NCBI GenBank assembly: GCA_016710435.1
Contig: JADJVV010000001.1
Coordinates: 3,184,501-3,248,500 of the forward strand
Direction of reading: 5' to 3'
Origin: Hyphomicrobiales bacterium
Lineage (GTDB): Bacteria; Pseudomonadota; Alphaproteobacteria; Rhizobiales; Aestuariivirgaceae
Length of the DNA stretch: 64,000 bases
Shown here: positions 8,818 to 17,379 of the stretch, piece by piece
Position numbering within the stretch: position 1 is the stretch's first letter
Layout of the letters: each line of letters starts with the position of its first letter
Translations under genes and position numbers: made by a program
The notes under the pieces: model-generated
Seen by the model: the letters and a program-made list of their open reading frames with translations, nothing else
Database searches by the model: none
Told to the model about the DNA's origin: nothing

Positions 8818-10161
8818 CTACCCGTAGATCGGGAAGCGCTTGGTCAGTGCCAGCACCTTGCGCTTCACGCCCGCTTCCACCTTGCCGTTCTTGTCCTCGC
8901 CATTGCTGGCAAGGCCGTCCAGGACTTCGGTGATCAGCGTGCCAACTTCACGGAATTCGGCCTCACCGAAGCCGCGCGTCGTGCCCGCAGGAGATCCAAG
9001 ACGGATGCCCGATGTGATCATGGGCTTCTCGGTGTCGAAGGGAATGCCGTTCTTGTTGCAGGTGATGAAGGCCCGGCCCAGGGCCGCTTCCGCCGCCTTG
9101 CCGGTCAGGCCCTTCTTGCGCAGGTCAACCAGCATCAGGTGCGTGTCCGTGCCGCCCGTGGTGATGTCGCAGCCACCGGCCACCAGCGTTTCCGCCAGCG
9201 CCTTGGCATTGGTGACAACCTGCTTGGCGTATTTCTTGAAGCCGGGCTTCAGCGCCTCGCCGAAGGCCACGGCCTTTGCGGCAATCACATGCTCCAGCGG
9301 CCCGCCGATGATGCCGGGGAACACGGCGGAATTGATCTTCTTGCCGAGGTCTTCATCCCTGGAAAGGATCATGCCGCCGCGCGGTCCGCGCAGCGTCTTG
9401 TGTGTTGTTGTCGTCACGACATGCGCATGCTCGACGGGGTTCGGATGCACGCCACCCGCCACGAGGCCGGCAAAGTGCGCCATGTCGACAAACAGGTAGG
9501 CACCCACGCTGTCGGCGATTTCGCGGAAGCGCTTGAAGTCGATGACGCGCGGATAGGCCGAGCCACCGGCGATGATCAGCTTCGGCTTCACCTCCAGCGC
9601 CTGCTTTGCGATGGCATCGTAGTCAAGCTGCAGGGTATCTTCCCGCACCTTGTAGGACGAAACCTTGAACCACTTGCCCGACTGGTTGACGGGCGAACCA
9701 TGGGTGAGATGACCACCACAGGCGAGGTCGAGGCCCATGAAGGTATCACCCGGCTGCAACAGGGCAAAGAACACGCCCTGGTTCGCGGTGGCACCCGAAT
9801 GCGGCTGCACGTTCGCGTAGTTGGCGTTGAACAATTGCTTGGCGCGATCGATGGCCAGTTGCTCGGACTGGTCGACGTATTGGCAACCGCCATAGTAGCG
9901 GCGGCCCGGATAGCCTTCCGCGTACTTGTTGGTCATCACTGAGCCCTGCGCTTCCAGCACCGCCTTGGAAACGATGTTCTCGGAGGCGATCAGCTCGATT
10001 TCGTTCTGCTGGCGGAGCAACTCCGACGTGATGGCCCTGGCCACCTTGGGATCGGCTTTCGCGAGCTTGTCCTTGAAGAAGCCGGGGAACAGCGGCGCGG
10101 CCTTCTTCTTGGCCTTGGCCTTCGCCGGTTTCTTGGACTTGGCAGCCGTCTTCTTCGCCAT
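8818..10161 (-). CDS. glyA: Serine hydroxymethyltransferase with lysine-rich N-terminal extension
   Basis: A 447-residue PLP enzyme (fold type I) that interconverts serine and glycine and supplies methylene-tetrahydrofolate. Visible motifs are IASENIVS, YAEGYPGRRYYGG, HSGATANQGV and the PLP-lysine segment TTTTHKTLRGPRGG (Lys255). The first ~22 residues are an Ala/Lys-rich run (AKAKAKKKAA) not present in most GlyA proteins, whose core starts at about FPGFFKDKLAKADP. GGAGATTCC precedes the ATG at 10161, which makes this start credible and the extension real. A longer frame to 10239 lacks support. Confidence 0.95.
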   Translation of the reverse strand: MAKKTAAKSKKPAKAKAKKKAAPLFPGFFKDKLAKADPKVARAITSELLRQQNEIELIASENIVSKAVLEAQGSVMTNKYAEGYPGRRYYGGCQYVDQSEQLAIDRAKQLFNANYANVQPHSGATANQGVFFALLQPGDTFMGLDLACGGHLTHGSPVNQSGKWFKVSSYKVREDTLQLDYDAIAKQALEVKPKLIIAGGSAYPRVIDFKRFREIADSVGAYLFVDMAHFAGLVAGGVHPNPVEHAHVVTTTTHKTLRGPRGGMILSRDEDLGKKINSAVFPGIIGGPLEHVIAAKAVAFGEALKPGFKKYAKQVVTNAKALAETLVAGGCDITTGGTDTHLMLVDLRKKGLTGKAAEAALGRAFITCNKNGIPFDTEKPMITSGIRLGSPAGTTRGFGEAEFREVGTLITEVLDGLASNGEDKNGKVEAGVKRKVLALTKRFPIYG

Positions 10162-10245
10162 GGTGGAATCTCCGCTGAATGAGGATCGTTGGGGCTCTAT
10201 ACAGGGAACCCACCGCCCGCGAACTGCGAATTGCGACATGCACCC

Positions 10246-11466
10246 TTATGCGGCGCGACGCAGCCCCATCTCGCCCCAGAGCAGGTCCAGCGCCTTCACC
10301 AGCCGGGCAATCTCCAGTTCGCCATGGAAAGGCCCCGGCGTCAGGCGGATCCGCTCCGTACCCTTGGGCACGGTCGGATAGTTGATCGGCTGCACGTAGA
10401 TCGCATGGTCGGCCAGCAACCGGTCGGTGAGCAACTTGCAGGCCACGGGATCACCCACCATCACCGGTACGATGTGGCTGGGCGTGTCGATCACCGGCAA
10501 GCCCCTGGCCTGGAGTTCACGGGTCAGCAGCCGGGCATGCTTCTGCTGCTGCTGCCGCTCTACCGAAGATGCCTTGAGGTGACGGATCGAGGCCGTGGCC
10601 CCCGCCGCGATGACCGGCGAAATGGACGTCGTGAAAATGAAGCCCGGCGCATGGCTGCGGATCGCATCGATCACGGACGCATCGGCTGCGAGATAGCCGC
10701 CCATCAGCCCAAAGGCTTTGGCCAGTGTGCCCTCGATCACGTTGATCCGCGCCAGCAGGCCATCGCGTTCCGCGACACCGCCACCCCGCGCGCCGTACAT
10801 GCCGACGGCATGCACTTCGTCGAGGTAGGTCAGCGCACCATAGCGTTCCGCCAGGTCGCAGATTGCCGCCATGGGCGAAATGTCGCCATCCATGGAGTAG
10901 ACCGACTCAAAGGCGATGATCACCGGACGCCCTTCAGGCACCGCTTTCAGCAACCGCTCCAAGTCATTGAGATCGTTATGCTTCCAGATGTGCCGCTCAC
11001 ACCCGCCCTGGCGAATGCCATCGATCATGGAGGCATGGTTCTTGGCGTCTGAAAAGATCACGCAGCCGGGCAGAAGTTTCGCCAGCGTCGATAGGCCCGC
11101 TGCATTGGCCATGTAGCCGGAATTGAACAGCAGCGCTGCGTCCTTGCCGTGCAGGTCGGCCAGTTCCTGTTCGAGTTCCACATGGAATCGCGTGGTGCCC
11201 GCAATATTGCGCGTGCCACCGGACCCTGCCCCCACTTCGTCCAGTGCATCATGCATGGCCGCCAGCACCTCGGGATGCTGCCCCATGCCCAGATAGTCAT
11301 TCGAGCACCAGACCGTGATTTCGCGCGTTCCCCGCGCCGTGTGATACAGCGCCCGCGGAAATTTCCCGCGGATGCGGCTCAGCTCCGCAAAGACGCGGTA
11401 GCGGCCCTCGTCGTGGAGCTTGTCGATGGCCCCGGTGAAGGCGCCCGCATAGTCAAACTTTGCCAT
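10246..11466 (-). CDS. hemA: 5-aminolevulinate synthase
   Basis: A 406-residue alpha-oxoamine synthase that condenses glycine and succinyl-CoA to 5-aminolevulinate, the C4 (Shemin) entry to tetrapyrroles used by alphaproteobacteria. Motifs include WCSNDYLGMGQHP, GAGSGGTRNIAGT, DEVHAVGMYG and the PLP-lysine segment EGTLAKAFG (Lys250). The length is typical. hemB, the next enzyme of the pathway, lies about 5 kb away on the other strand. glyA, which can supply glycine, follows 84 bases downstream. Confidence 0.96.
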   Translation of the reverse strand: MAKFDYAGAFTGAIDKLHDEGRYRVFAELSRIRGKFPRALYHTARGTREITVWCSNDYLGMGQHPEVLAAMHDALDEVGAGSGGTRNIAGTTRFHVELEQELADLHGKDAALLFNSGYMANAAGLSTLAKLLPGCVIFSDAKNHASMIDGIRQGGCERHIWKHNDLNDLERLLKAVPEGRPVIIAFESVYSMDGDISPMAAICDLAERYGALTYLDEVHAVGMYGARGGGVAERDGLLARINVIEGTLAKAFGLMGGYLAADASVIDAIRSHAPGFIFTTSISPVIAAGATASIRHLKASSVERQQQQKHARLLTRELQARGLPVIDTPSHIVPVMVGDPVACKLLTDRLLADHAIYVQPINYPTVPKGTERIRLTPGPFHGELEIARLVKALDLLWGEMGLRRAA

Positions 11467-11518
11467 GACGAATGTCTACGCCCTTTGCAGCCGCGGTACT
11501 TGATCTCGCTCAAGTCGC

Positions 11519-13546
11519 TTAATTTGAGGCTGTAACGGGCACCAACGGCTTTTTCTTGGCATCCGCCGCCTTGCAGCCGTCCGGCAGCTTGCCGTCCGCG
11601 CCCGGCTTGCACGCCACCGTCTTGGCGGCAGGCTTCTTGGCCGCAGCATCTGGTGCCTTCTTGTCGGCGGTCGCAGCCTTGGCGGCAGTGGTGTCCGCAG
11701 CCTTGGCCTTTGCAGGGGTCGCATCCTTGTCGGTGGAAGCGACCTTCTTCTCGTCCGCAGCCACCGGCAGCTTCTTCTTGGCAACCGTCTTGGTCTTGGC
11801 GGTGGTGGCGTCCTTCTTCACGATCTTCTTGGGCTTGCCACCCTTGGCCTGCGCCGCCTGTTCCTTGCGCCACGCAGCCCAGTCAAACAGTCCGGGTGTA
11901 TCCTTCTTGCCCTTTGCCTTGGTCTTTGCATCGGCAGATTTGCTCACGGGCTTGCCCGTCAGCGGCTTCTTCACCGGCGCATTGGATTTCAGGAACGTCC
12001 CGCCCGTCTGCTCGGTCTCGCCATCCTTGTTCGTGTTGAACAACGACACCGGCCTCTTTTCCCCAGGCTTGAGGTTCTTCTTGCGGAAGCCGAAGAAACC
12101 GCCGCTGCTGTTGTCATCCTCGACCGAGGCCACGAGTCGCGGCAGCGGCTTCAGCACGAAGCGCTGACCGTCGGGGCTCGTTTCTCCAACAGGCATCGGC
12201 TGGCCCACCACGAAGCCCGTGCCGTCGAGTTCATAAATGTCGTTGCGGAAAGCGACCGTTCCACCCGTTGTCGGCCACGCCGTGAGATATGCGAAGCGCA
12301 ATTGCGGCGGCTCGATCAGCTTCACGTCCTTGCGTTCCAGCGTCTCCGCGAGCGAGGAGATTTCGGCCTCGCCGATTCCGTCCTGGCCGTTCAGCACCCA
12401 GTTCACCAGCATCGACATGTTCTGCACACGCACGCAACCCGAAGAGAAGAAGCGGTTGTTGGAATTGAACAGCTGCTTTTCCGGCGTGTCGTGCATGTAG
12501 ACGCCGAAGGGGCTGGGGAAATTGATCTTGGCGGTGGCCATGGCGTTGCCCTCGCCCGGTTCCTGCCGGAAGTGATAGTCGTCCGGAACGGCGGTGCGCC
12601 AGTTGATGCTGTCGGGATCCACTTCAGGTCCGCCGAAGCCCTTGAACACGCGGATGTTCATTTCGCGCAGGATGTCGTTCCCACCCCGCAGCTTGGGGAT
12701 GATGTCCTTCTCCACAATCGAGACGGGCGCATTCCAGTAGGGATTGAAGTTGATGTCCGACAGCGAAGCCATCACCACCGGTGAAGGACGCGCCGGACGG
12801 CCCACGATCGCATTGTGCTTCGAGAACACGCGGCCATCGGAAACGGTTTCGATCTGCTGGGCAGGAATGTTGACGATGACGTAGCGATTGCCCAGACCCT
12901 CGGCATAGGCTTCAAGGCGCGGAATGTTGGCATTGATGGCGGCGAGGCGGCGCTCCGCCGGAATGTTCATGGCATCCGCCGTCACCGCATCGAAACGGCC
13001 CGTCGCGGCAAGTCCCATGTTCTGCTGGAAGCGGCGTACGCCGTCTTCCGTGGCAGACGTATATATGCCCGCGAATTCCCCGTCCGTCGCCTCCTGGCGC
13101 ACGTAGCCTTCCGCGAACAGGCGGCGGTTCAGGGCGATGACGTTCTTGCCCTTGGCACCCTTCTTCAGGTTGCCGCGCGCCACCTTGGGGAAGCCGCCCT
13201 GCGCAATGATGGCGCGATAGCGCGTTTCAGCCGCGCGCAGTTCATCCGCACCCGATGGCGAAAGCATGGGCGCAACGTTCTGCGTCACGACGACAGCAGT
13301 CTCGGTCGTGGCCTTGCCGCCACCCACGGTGGCGTCGTGGCCGGTATTGGCGTTGGTGATGGTGTTGTTCTGTTCCTGCGGCTGCTTGCCCTTGGACTTC
13401 TTGGCCCTGAGGCGCGCCATCAGGTCTTCGAACCCGCTCTCGGCCCGCGCCGGCGTCACGCTGTGGGCGACGGGCAGCATCGCAGCCATGACCAGCACAC
13501 TGGCGAGAATCCGGGAGGACCGCCGCTTCAGAGAGAAATTCGCCAT
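11519..13546 (-). CDS. ldtP: L,D-transpeptidase (YkuD domain) with lysine/alanine-rich tail
   Basis: A 675-residue envelope protein. It has a basic signal region (MANFSLKRRSSRILASVLVM), a peptidoglycan-binding-like motif (GVRRFQQNMGLAATGRFDAV, about residues 165-185) and a YkuD catalytic domain (about 240-430). The catalytic motif reads MHDTPEK ... FFSSGCVRVQN, with the His and SxGCxR needed for meso-DAP cross-linking. The last ~180 residues are low complexity, rich in Lys, Ala and Thr, and end with a Cys-10-residues-Cys loop (CKPGADGKLPDGC). The ATG at 13546 has AAGGTAGG upstream; a GTG 11 codons earlier is less likely. The symbol is given because a LdtR-like gene lies next to it. Confidence 0.85.
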   Translation of the reverse strand: MANFSLKRRSSRILASVLVMAAMLPVAHSVTPARAESGFEDLMARLRAKKSKGKQPQEQNNTITNANTGHDATVGGGKATTETAVVVTQNVAPMLSPSGADELRAAETRYRAIIAQGGFPKVARGNLKKGAKGKNVIALNRRLFAEGYVRQEATDGEFAGIYTSATEDGVRRFQQNMGLAATGRFDAVTADAMNIPAERRLAAINANIPRLEAYAEGLGNRYVIVNIPAQQIETVSDGRVFSKHNAIVGRPARPSPVVMASLSDINFNPYWNAPVSIVEKDIIPKLRGGNDILREMNIRVFKGFGGPEVDPDSINWRTAVPDDYHFRQEPGEGNAMATAKINFPSPFGVYMHDTPEKQLFNSNNRFFSSGCVRVQNMSMLVNWVLNGQDGIGEAEISSLAETLERKDVKLIEPPQLRFAYLTAWPTTGGTVAFRNDIYELDGTGFVVGQPMPVGETSPDGQRFVLKPLPRLVASVEDDNSSGGFFGFRKKNLKPGEKRPVSLFNTNKDGETEQTGGTFLKSNAPVKKPLTGKPVSKSADAKTKAKGKKDTPGLFDWAAWRKEQAAQAKGGKPKKIVKKDATTAKTKTVAKKKLPVAADEKKVASTDKDATPAKAKAADTTAAKAATADKKAPDAAAKKPAAKTVACKPGADGKLPDGCKAADAKKKPLVPVTASN

Positions 13547-13746
13547 ATTGCAGATGCCTACCTTATTCAAACGCCACACCGCTCACGATGTCACATATCA
13601 TCCGGGGGGGCCGCCGTCAAAACACGCCCCTAGGACGGTCAAAACAGGGCGGATTCGGGGCAAAGCCGCAAATGCACAGGCGAATCCCACCTTTTGCGCC
13701 CCGGTCGGGGCAAGATTCCCGCTCCAGTGATGCACTTCGGCAACAG

Positions 13747-13780
13747 CAAAAGGCCCCGCGAGGATGTCCTCCGGGGCCTC
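13747..13780 (-). terminator. Intrinsic terminator of the ldtR-like gene
   Basis: Read on the minus strand, AGGCCCCGGAGGA-CATCC-TCGCGGGGCCT is a strong GC hairpin followed by TTTTGC. It begins 24 bases after the stop codon of the MarR-family gene and so ends its transcript before the L,D-transpeptidase gene. Confidence 0.85.
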
Positions 13781-13804
13781 AAATTGATGTGATGTCTGCG
13801 TCGC

Positions 13805-14320
13805 TTACAGGCGATACAGGATCTGGTCCGTCCAGTAGCGTTCCAGGCGGGTCAGCGCCTTGTTGATGCGCTCGAATTCGTCGGCCGAAAGTCCCACCAC
13901 TTCCTCGACAGCCTGAAGCTGGCGATTGTAGAGGGCATCCACGCGGCGGCGGATTTCGTGGCCCTTGTCCGTGAGGCTGATGCGGACCGAACGCTTGTCG
14001 TTGGCCGAGCGCTCGTGGTTCACGTAGCCCGCTTCCACGAGCTTCTTCAGGTTGTAGGAGACGTTGGAGCCCTGGTAGTGGCCGCGCGTCTTCAGTTCGC
14101 CTGCCGTGAGTTCAGCATCCGAGATGTTGAACAGGAGCAATGCCTGGACAGGATTGACTTCCTTTTCGCCGGTGCGCTCGAAATCGTCCTTGATGACGTC
14201 GAGCAGACGGCGATGCAGGCGCTCGATGAGCGTCAGCGCTTCAAGATATTTGTGTTTGATGTTCTGGCGCTTCGCCTCGACAGGCTGCATCGCCAGGTTC
14301 CCCAGAACTTGCGTATTCAT
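13805..14320 (-). CDS. ldtR: MarR-family regulator, LdtR-like
   Basis: A 171-residue winged-helix protein. Residues about 55-125 carry the MarR fold: PVQALLLFNI, the recognition segment HYQGSNVSYNLKKLVEAGYV, and the wing ERSANDKRSVRISLTDKG. The long N-terminal helix and the RGHYQGSNVSYNLKKL motif resemble LdtR, an alphaproteobacterial regulator of the L,D-transpeptidase gene ldtP; the transpeptidase gene is directly downstream here. A perfect 10-base inverted repeat includes the start codon, which suggests autoregulation. Confidence 0.8.
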   Translation of the reverse strand: MNTQVLGNLAMQPVEAKRQNIKHKYLEALTLIERLHRRLLDVIKDDFERTGEKEVNPVQALLLFNISDAELTAGELKTRGHYQGSNVSYNLKKLVEAGYVNHERSANDKRSVRISLTDKGHEIRRRVDALYNRQLQAVEEVVGLSADEFERINKALTRLERYWTDQILYRL

Positions 14321-14390
14321 TTGACCACCTATTCCCTTTGTCAGCGGGATCGGCTTCTTTTGAATGTCCGTTTCCCTGATGTGGTCAAAT
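14319..14390. promoter_or_regulatory. Inverted repeat around the ldtR start (possible operator)
   Basis: ATTTGACCAC at 14319-14328 and its exact reverse complement GTGGTCAAAT at 14381-14390 flank the leader of the MarR-family gene, and one copy overlaps its ATG. A 10-base exact match over this distance is unlikely to be chance, and MarR proteins bind palindromes near their own promoters. That this protein binds here is inference. Confidence 0.5.
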
Positions 14391-14535
14391 TACTGCCGCT
14401 CCCTTTAAAGCGGCCTGAACAGTCTCGGTAAATTTGGAATTACATTTTCTCTTTTTAGCCCCGATTTGTCTGACAGTTTACGGGGGCTTTTCGAACGAGA
14501 TGAATCAAACATGACCGGCGAATGCCATCGCCCGT

Positions 14536-15360
14536 TCAGCATGAACCCCGTGCGGCCCGGGCTTCCGCGGCGCGCAGCAACGCCCGCACGGCGGCCTTGC
14601 CCTGCGAGGCAATGGCCGCGCGGTGCTGGCGGAGCACGATTGAATACATGGCGCTCATGGCGCGGCCGGATTTCGTGCGGCAGCGCAATTCCTTGTAGTA
14701 GGCTTCCGCCGTTACCGCATAGCCACTGGCCGTAGCGGTGTTCTGCGCCGCAGGTTTGGCAGGGCGGGCCTTCTTCACGACCATGGCAACCTTGGCAGGC
14801 TTCTGCGGCGTGCGGGGCTCCGTGATCACGGCTTTCGCCACCTTCTTGCGCGGTACCACAGCTGGCACCACAGGTTCACCAAGCGGCTCCGCCGACACCA
14901 GCGCCACGGTCTCAGGCACTTCGTCATTGGCCACACTCGTCGGCGCGGCAGTAACAGGAGGCGGAGCAGGAACGACAGCCGCCTTTGCGACCGGTGCTGC
15001 AACGCTCGCCGGCATGTCGAGTGCCGCACCCGCCGTGGCCGACTGCGCTGCCTCGAAAACATCCCGCACGGATTGTGCGCTCTCGCCGTTGCAGGGAGCG
15101 GCCGTTCCGCTGGCGCGTCCGCGCCCGATGGCATTGCGGGCCGCTGTCACCGATTTCTTCTCGGCAAGTGCCAGTTCCGCCCGCGCCACCAGCGTCGTCA
15201 GGGCATCGCGCTCGTCGTTGCCCAGCACGTTGCAACGGTTGTCGATCATCCAGGCATGCGCCAGCATCTCCGCCGCCTGCTCAGGCGAGACCGCCTCCGC
15301 CCGTGCCCCGGACCCCATGAGGATCAGCAGACTTGCAAACATACCGGCGACGAATTTCAT
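14536..15360 (-). CDS. Exported protein of unknown function with Pro/Ala/Lys linker
   Basis: A 274-residue protein with a signal peptide (MKFVAGMFASLLILMGSGARA). The mature N-terminal domain (about 22-105) has two cysteines (NRCNVLG, APCNGES). A Pro/Ala/Val-rich linker (about 110-200) ends in a basic stretch. The C-terminal domain (about 200-274) has two more cysteines (ELRCRTK and a terminal GSC). It looks periplasmic; I do not recognise a family. The ATG at 15360 directly opens a signal peptide, unlike the upstream GTG. Confidence 0.65.
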   Translation of the reverse strand: MKFVAGMFASLLILMGSGARAEAVSPEQAAEMLAHAWMIDNRCNVLGNDERDALTTLVARAELALAEKKSVTAARNAIGRGRASGTAAPCNGESAQSVRDVFEAAQSATAGAALDMPASVAAPVAKAAVVPAPPPVTAAPTSVANDEVPETVALVSAEPLGEPVVPAVVPRKKVAKAVITEPRTPQKPAKVAMVVKKARPAKPAAQNTATASGYAVTAEAYYKELRCRTKSGRAMSAMYSIVLRQHRAAIASQGKAAVRALLRAAEARAARGSC

Positions 15361-15507
15361 GACAGACCCCAAAGACAAAATACCCACACAAACTGGCGGC
15401 AGTCTGGGTCAACATGCTTAAATTTTGCCAAACCTCCAGGGTGCAAAGGCGGTGACATGGTTAACGTCAGGTTGCTCTTGCCCGCATTGTGGGGAAGAAT
15501 GCCTTCC

Positions 15508-16320
15508 ATGAAATCCTGGCCTCTCGTCCTCGCCCTCATCGCCGCCCTCGTTGCGCCCGCAGCCGCCGGTCAAGTCGTGCTGCCTCGTCTCAAGCCCGGG
15601 CAAGTGGTCTTGCCCCGGATGAAACCCACACCTCCCGCTTCAAACCCGGAACCCGCTGAGATTGTTCCCGATGCACCCGCCACCACCCAGAAGGCCCGCC
15701 CCCTCGCCATCCGCTTCCCCGGCGGCAGTGGCAACTGGGACGCCGCCACGGTTGCTGCCGCGCAGAAGGACTGCCGCACCCGCCTCGCAGGGCTGGACAT
15801 CGATTTCGAACCCCTGGCCCCCATCGGGCAGGACGGCGGCTGCGGCACACCCGGCGCCATTCTGATCCGCTCCATGGGGGGCGTGCGCATTGATCCGCCA
15901 GCGGAAGCCAATTGCGCCCTGGCGGAGGCGCTCCATGCCTGGGTGGTCTGGTCGGTGAAACCCGCCGCGGCGGAACACCTCAACAAGACTCTCACCGTCG
16001 TCCACAACGCCTCAGCCTATGCCTGCCGGCGCCGCAACAATGCGTCTTCAGGCAAGCTCAGCGAACATGCCAAGGCCAATGCCCTCGACGTCTCCACCCT
16101 CGGTTTCAGCGACGGCGCGTCCACCAACATCAAGGGAGACTGGAGCGGCCTCAGGCAATTGGTGGGTCTCGGTGGCAAGTCGGCTTTCCTGCAGCGCATC
16201 CGCCGCGACGCCTGCATCCGTTTCACAACCGTGCTGGGGCCGGGCACCGATCCCTACCACGGCGATCATTTCCACATCGACCTCGCCCGCCGCCGCAATG
16301 GCTACCGCATCTGCCAGTGA
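15508..16320 (+). CDS. Extensin-family (extensin-like C-terminal domain) exported protein
   Basis: A 270-residue protein with a signal peptide (MKSWPLVLALIAALVAPAAA), a short repeat (QVVLPRLKPG then QVVLPRMKP) and a proline-rich linker to about residue 65. The C-terminal domain (about 70-270) matches the bacterial extensin-like C domain: NKTLTVVHNASAYACRRRNN, SEHAKANALDVSTL and YHGDHFHIDLARR. These His/Asp residues recall the metal site of peptidoglycan DD-peptidases (M15), so a cell-wall hydrolase role is possible. Earlier ATGs lie at 15457 and 15499; the start at 15508 follows GGGGA and opens the signal peptide. Confidence 0.78.
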   Translation: MKSWPLVLALIAALVAPAAAGQVVLPRLKPGQVVLPRMKPTPPASNPEPAEIVPDAPATTQKARPLAIRFPGGSGNWDAATVAAAQKDCRTRLAGLDIDFEPLAPIGQDGGCGTPGAILIRSMGGVRIDPPAEANCALAEALHAWVVWSVKPAAAEHLNKTLTVVHNASAYACRRRNNASSGKLSEHAKANALDVSTLGFSDGASTNIKGDWSGLRQLVGLGGKSAFLQRIRRDACIRFTTVLGPGTDPYHGDHFHIDLARRRNGYRICQ

Positions 16321-16373
16321 GGGAGCGTTTGGCCGCATTGGAAATCCCGCCCGAGACTGTCTATAGCACCGCC

Positions 16374-17375
16374 ATGACCCGTACACCCCAGTCCGCCTAT
16401 CCCGCCCTCCGCATGCGCCGCAACCGCAAGAGCGCCTGGGCCCGCGCCCTTGTGAGCGAGAACACGCTGCAAGTGTCGGATCTCATCTGGCCGATCTTCG
16501 TCATCGAGGGCGAGCGCAAGGTGGAACAGGTATCCTCCATGCCTGGCGTGGTGCGCCAGTCCATCGACATTGCGGTGGAACGTGCGGCCGAAGCGGCGGC
16601 GCTTGGCATTCCCATGATCGCGCTCTTCCCCAACACCGATCCCTCCCTCCGCACCGATGACGGCCGCGAAGCCTGCAATCCCGAAAACCTTGTCTGCCGC
16701 ACCGTGCGCGCCATCAAGAAGGCCGTGCCAAATCTGGGTGTGATGTGCGACGTGGCGCTTGATCCCTACACTGCCCATGGCCACGATGGCCTGATGAAGG
16801 ACAACACCATCCTCAACGACGAGTCGATTGCCGCGCTGGTGAAGCAGTCGCTGGTGCAGGCCGAGGCAGGCTGCGACGTGATAGCGCCATCCGACATGAT
16901 GGACGGCCGCATTGGCGCCATCCGCGCCGCGCTCGAAAGCGCAGGCCACGAAGACGTGCAGATCATGGCCTACTCCGCCAAATACGCATCCGGCTTCTAC
17001 GGTCCCTTCCGCGAGGCCGTGGGCTCTGGTGGAAAGCTGAAGGGCGACAAGCGCACCTACCAGATGGACCCCGCCAACACCGACGAAGCCATGCGCGAGG
17101 TAGCACTCGACCTCGCCGAAGGTGCCGACATGGTGATGGTGAAGCCGGGCATGCCCTATCTCGATATTGTCGCGCGCGTGAAGCGCGAATTCGGCGTACC
17201 CACCTTCGCCTATCAGGTGTCCGGCGAGTACGCGATGTTGATGGCCGCCTGCCAGAATGGCTGGCTCGACCCGGAAAAGGTCATTCCCGAATCCCTGCTC
17301 GCCTTCAAGCGGGCCGGCGCCGATGGCATCCTCACCTACTTCGCGATGGACGTGGCAAAGCGCCTGCGCGGCTGA
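16374..17375 (+). CDS. hemB: Delta-aminolevulinic acid dehydratase (porphobilinogen synthase)
   Basis: A 333-residue cytoplasmic enzyme joining two 5-aminolevulinates to porphobilinogen, the second common step of heme, siroheme and B12 synthesis. Motifs: N-terminal RMRRNRKSAW, the metal-site region LGVMCDVALDPYT, CDVIAPSDMMDGRIGAIR, the first Schiff-base lysine in SAKYASGFYGPFR, and the second in MVMVKPGMPYLD. It ends 4 bases before the stop of a convergent dehydrogenase gene. Confidence 0.96.
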   Translation: MTRTPQSAYPALRMRRNRKSAWARALVSENTLQVSDLIWPIFVIEGERKVEQVSSMPGVVRQSIDIAVERAAEAAALGIPMIALFPNTDPSLRTDDGREACNPENLVCRTVRAIKKAVPNLGVMCDVALDPYTAHGHDGLMKDNTILNDESIAALVKQSLVQAEAGCDVIAPSDMMDGRIGAIRAALESAGHEDVQIMAYSAKYASGFYGPFREAVGSGGKLKGDKRTYQMDPANTDEAMREVALDLAEGADMVMVKPGMPYLDIVARVKREFGVPTFAYQVSGEYAMLMAACQNGWLDPEKVIPESLLAFKRAGADGILTYFAMDVAKRLRG

Positions 17376-17379
17376 TCCC

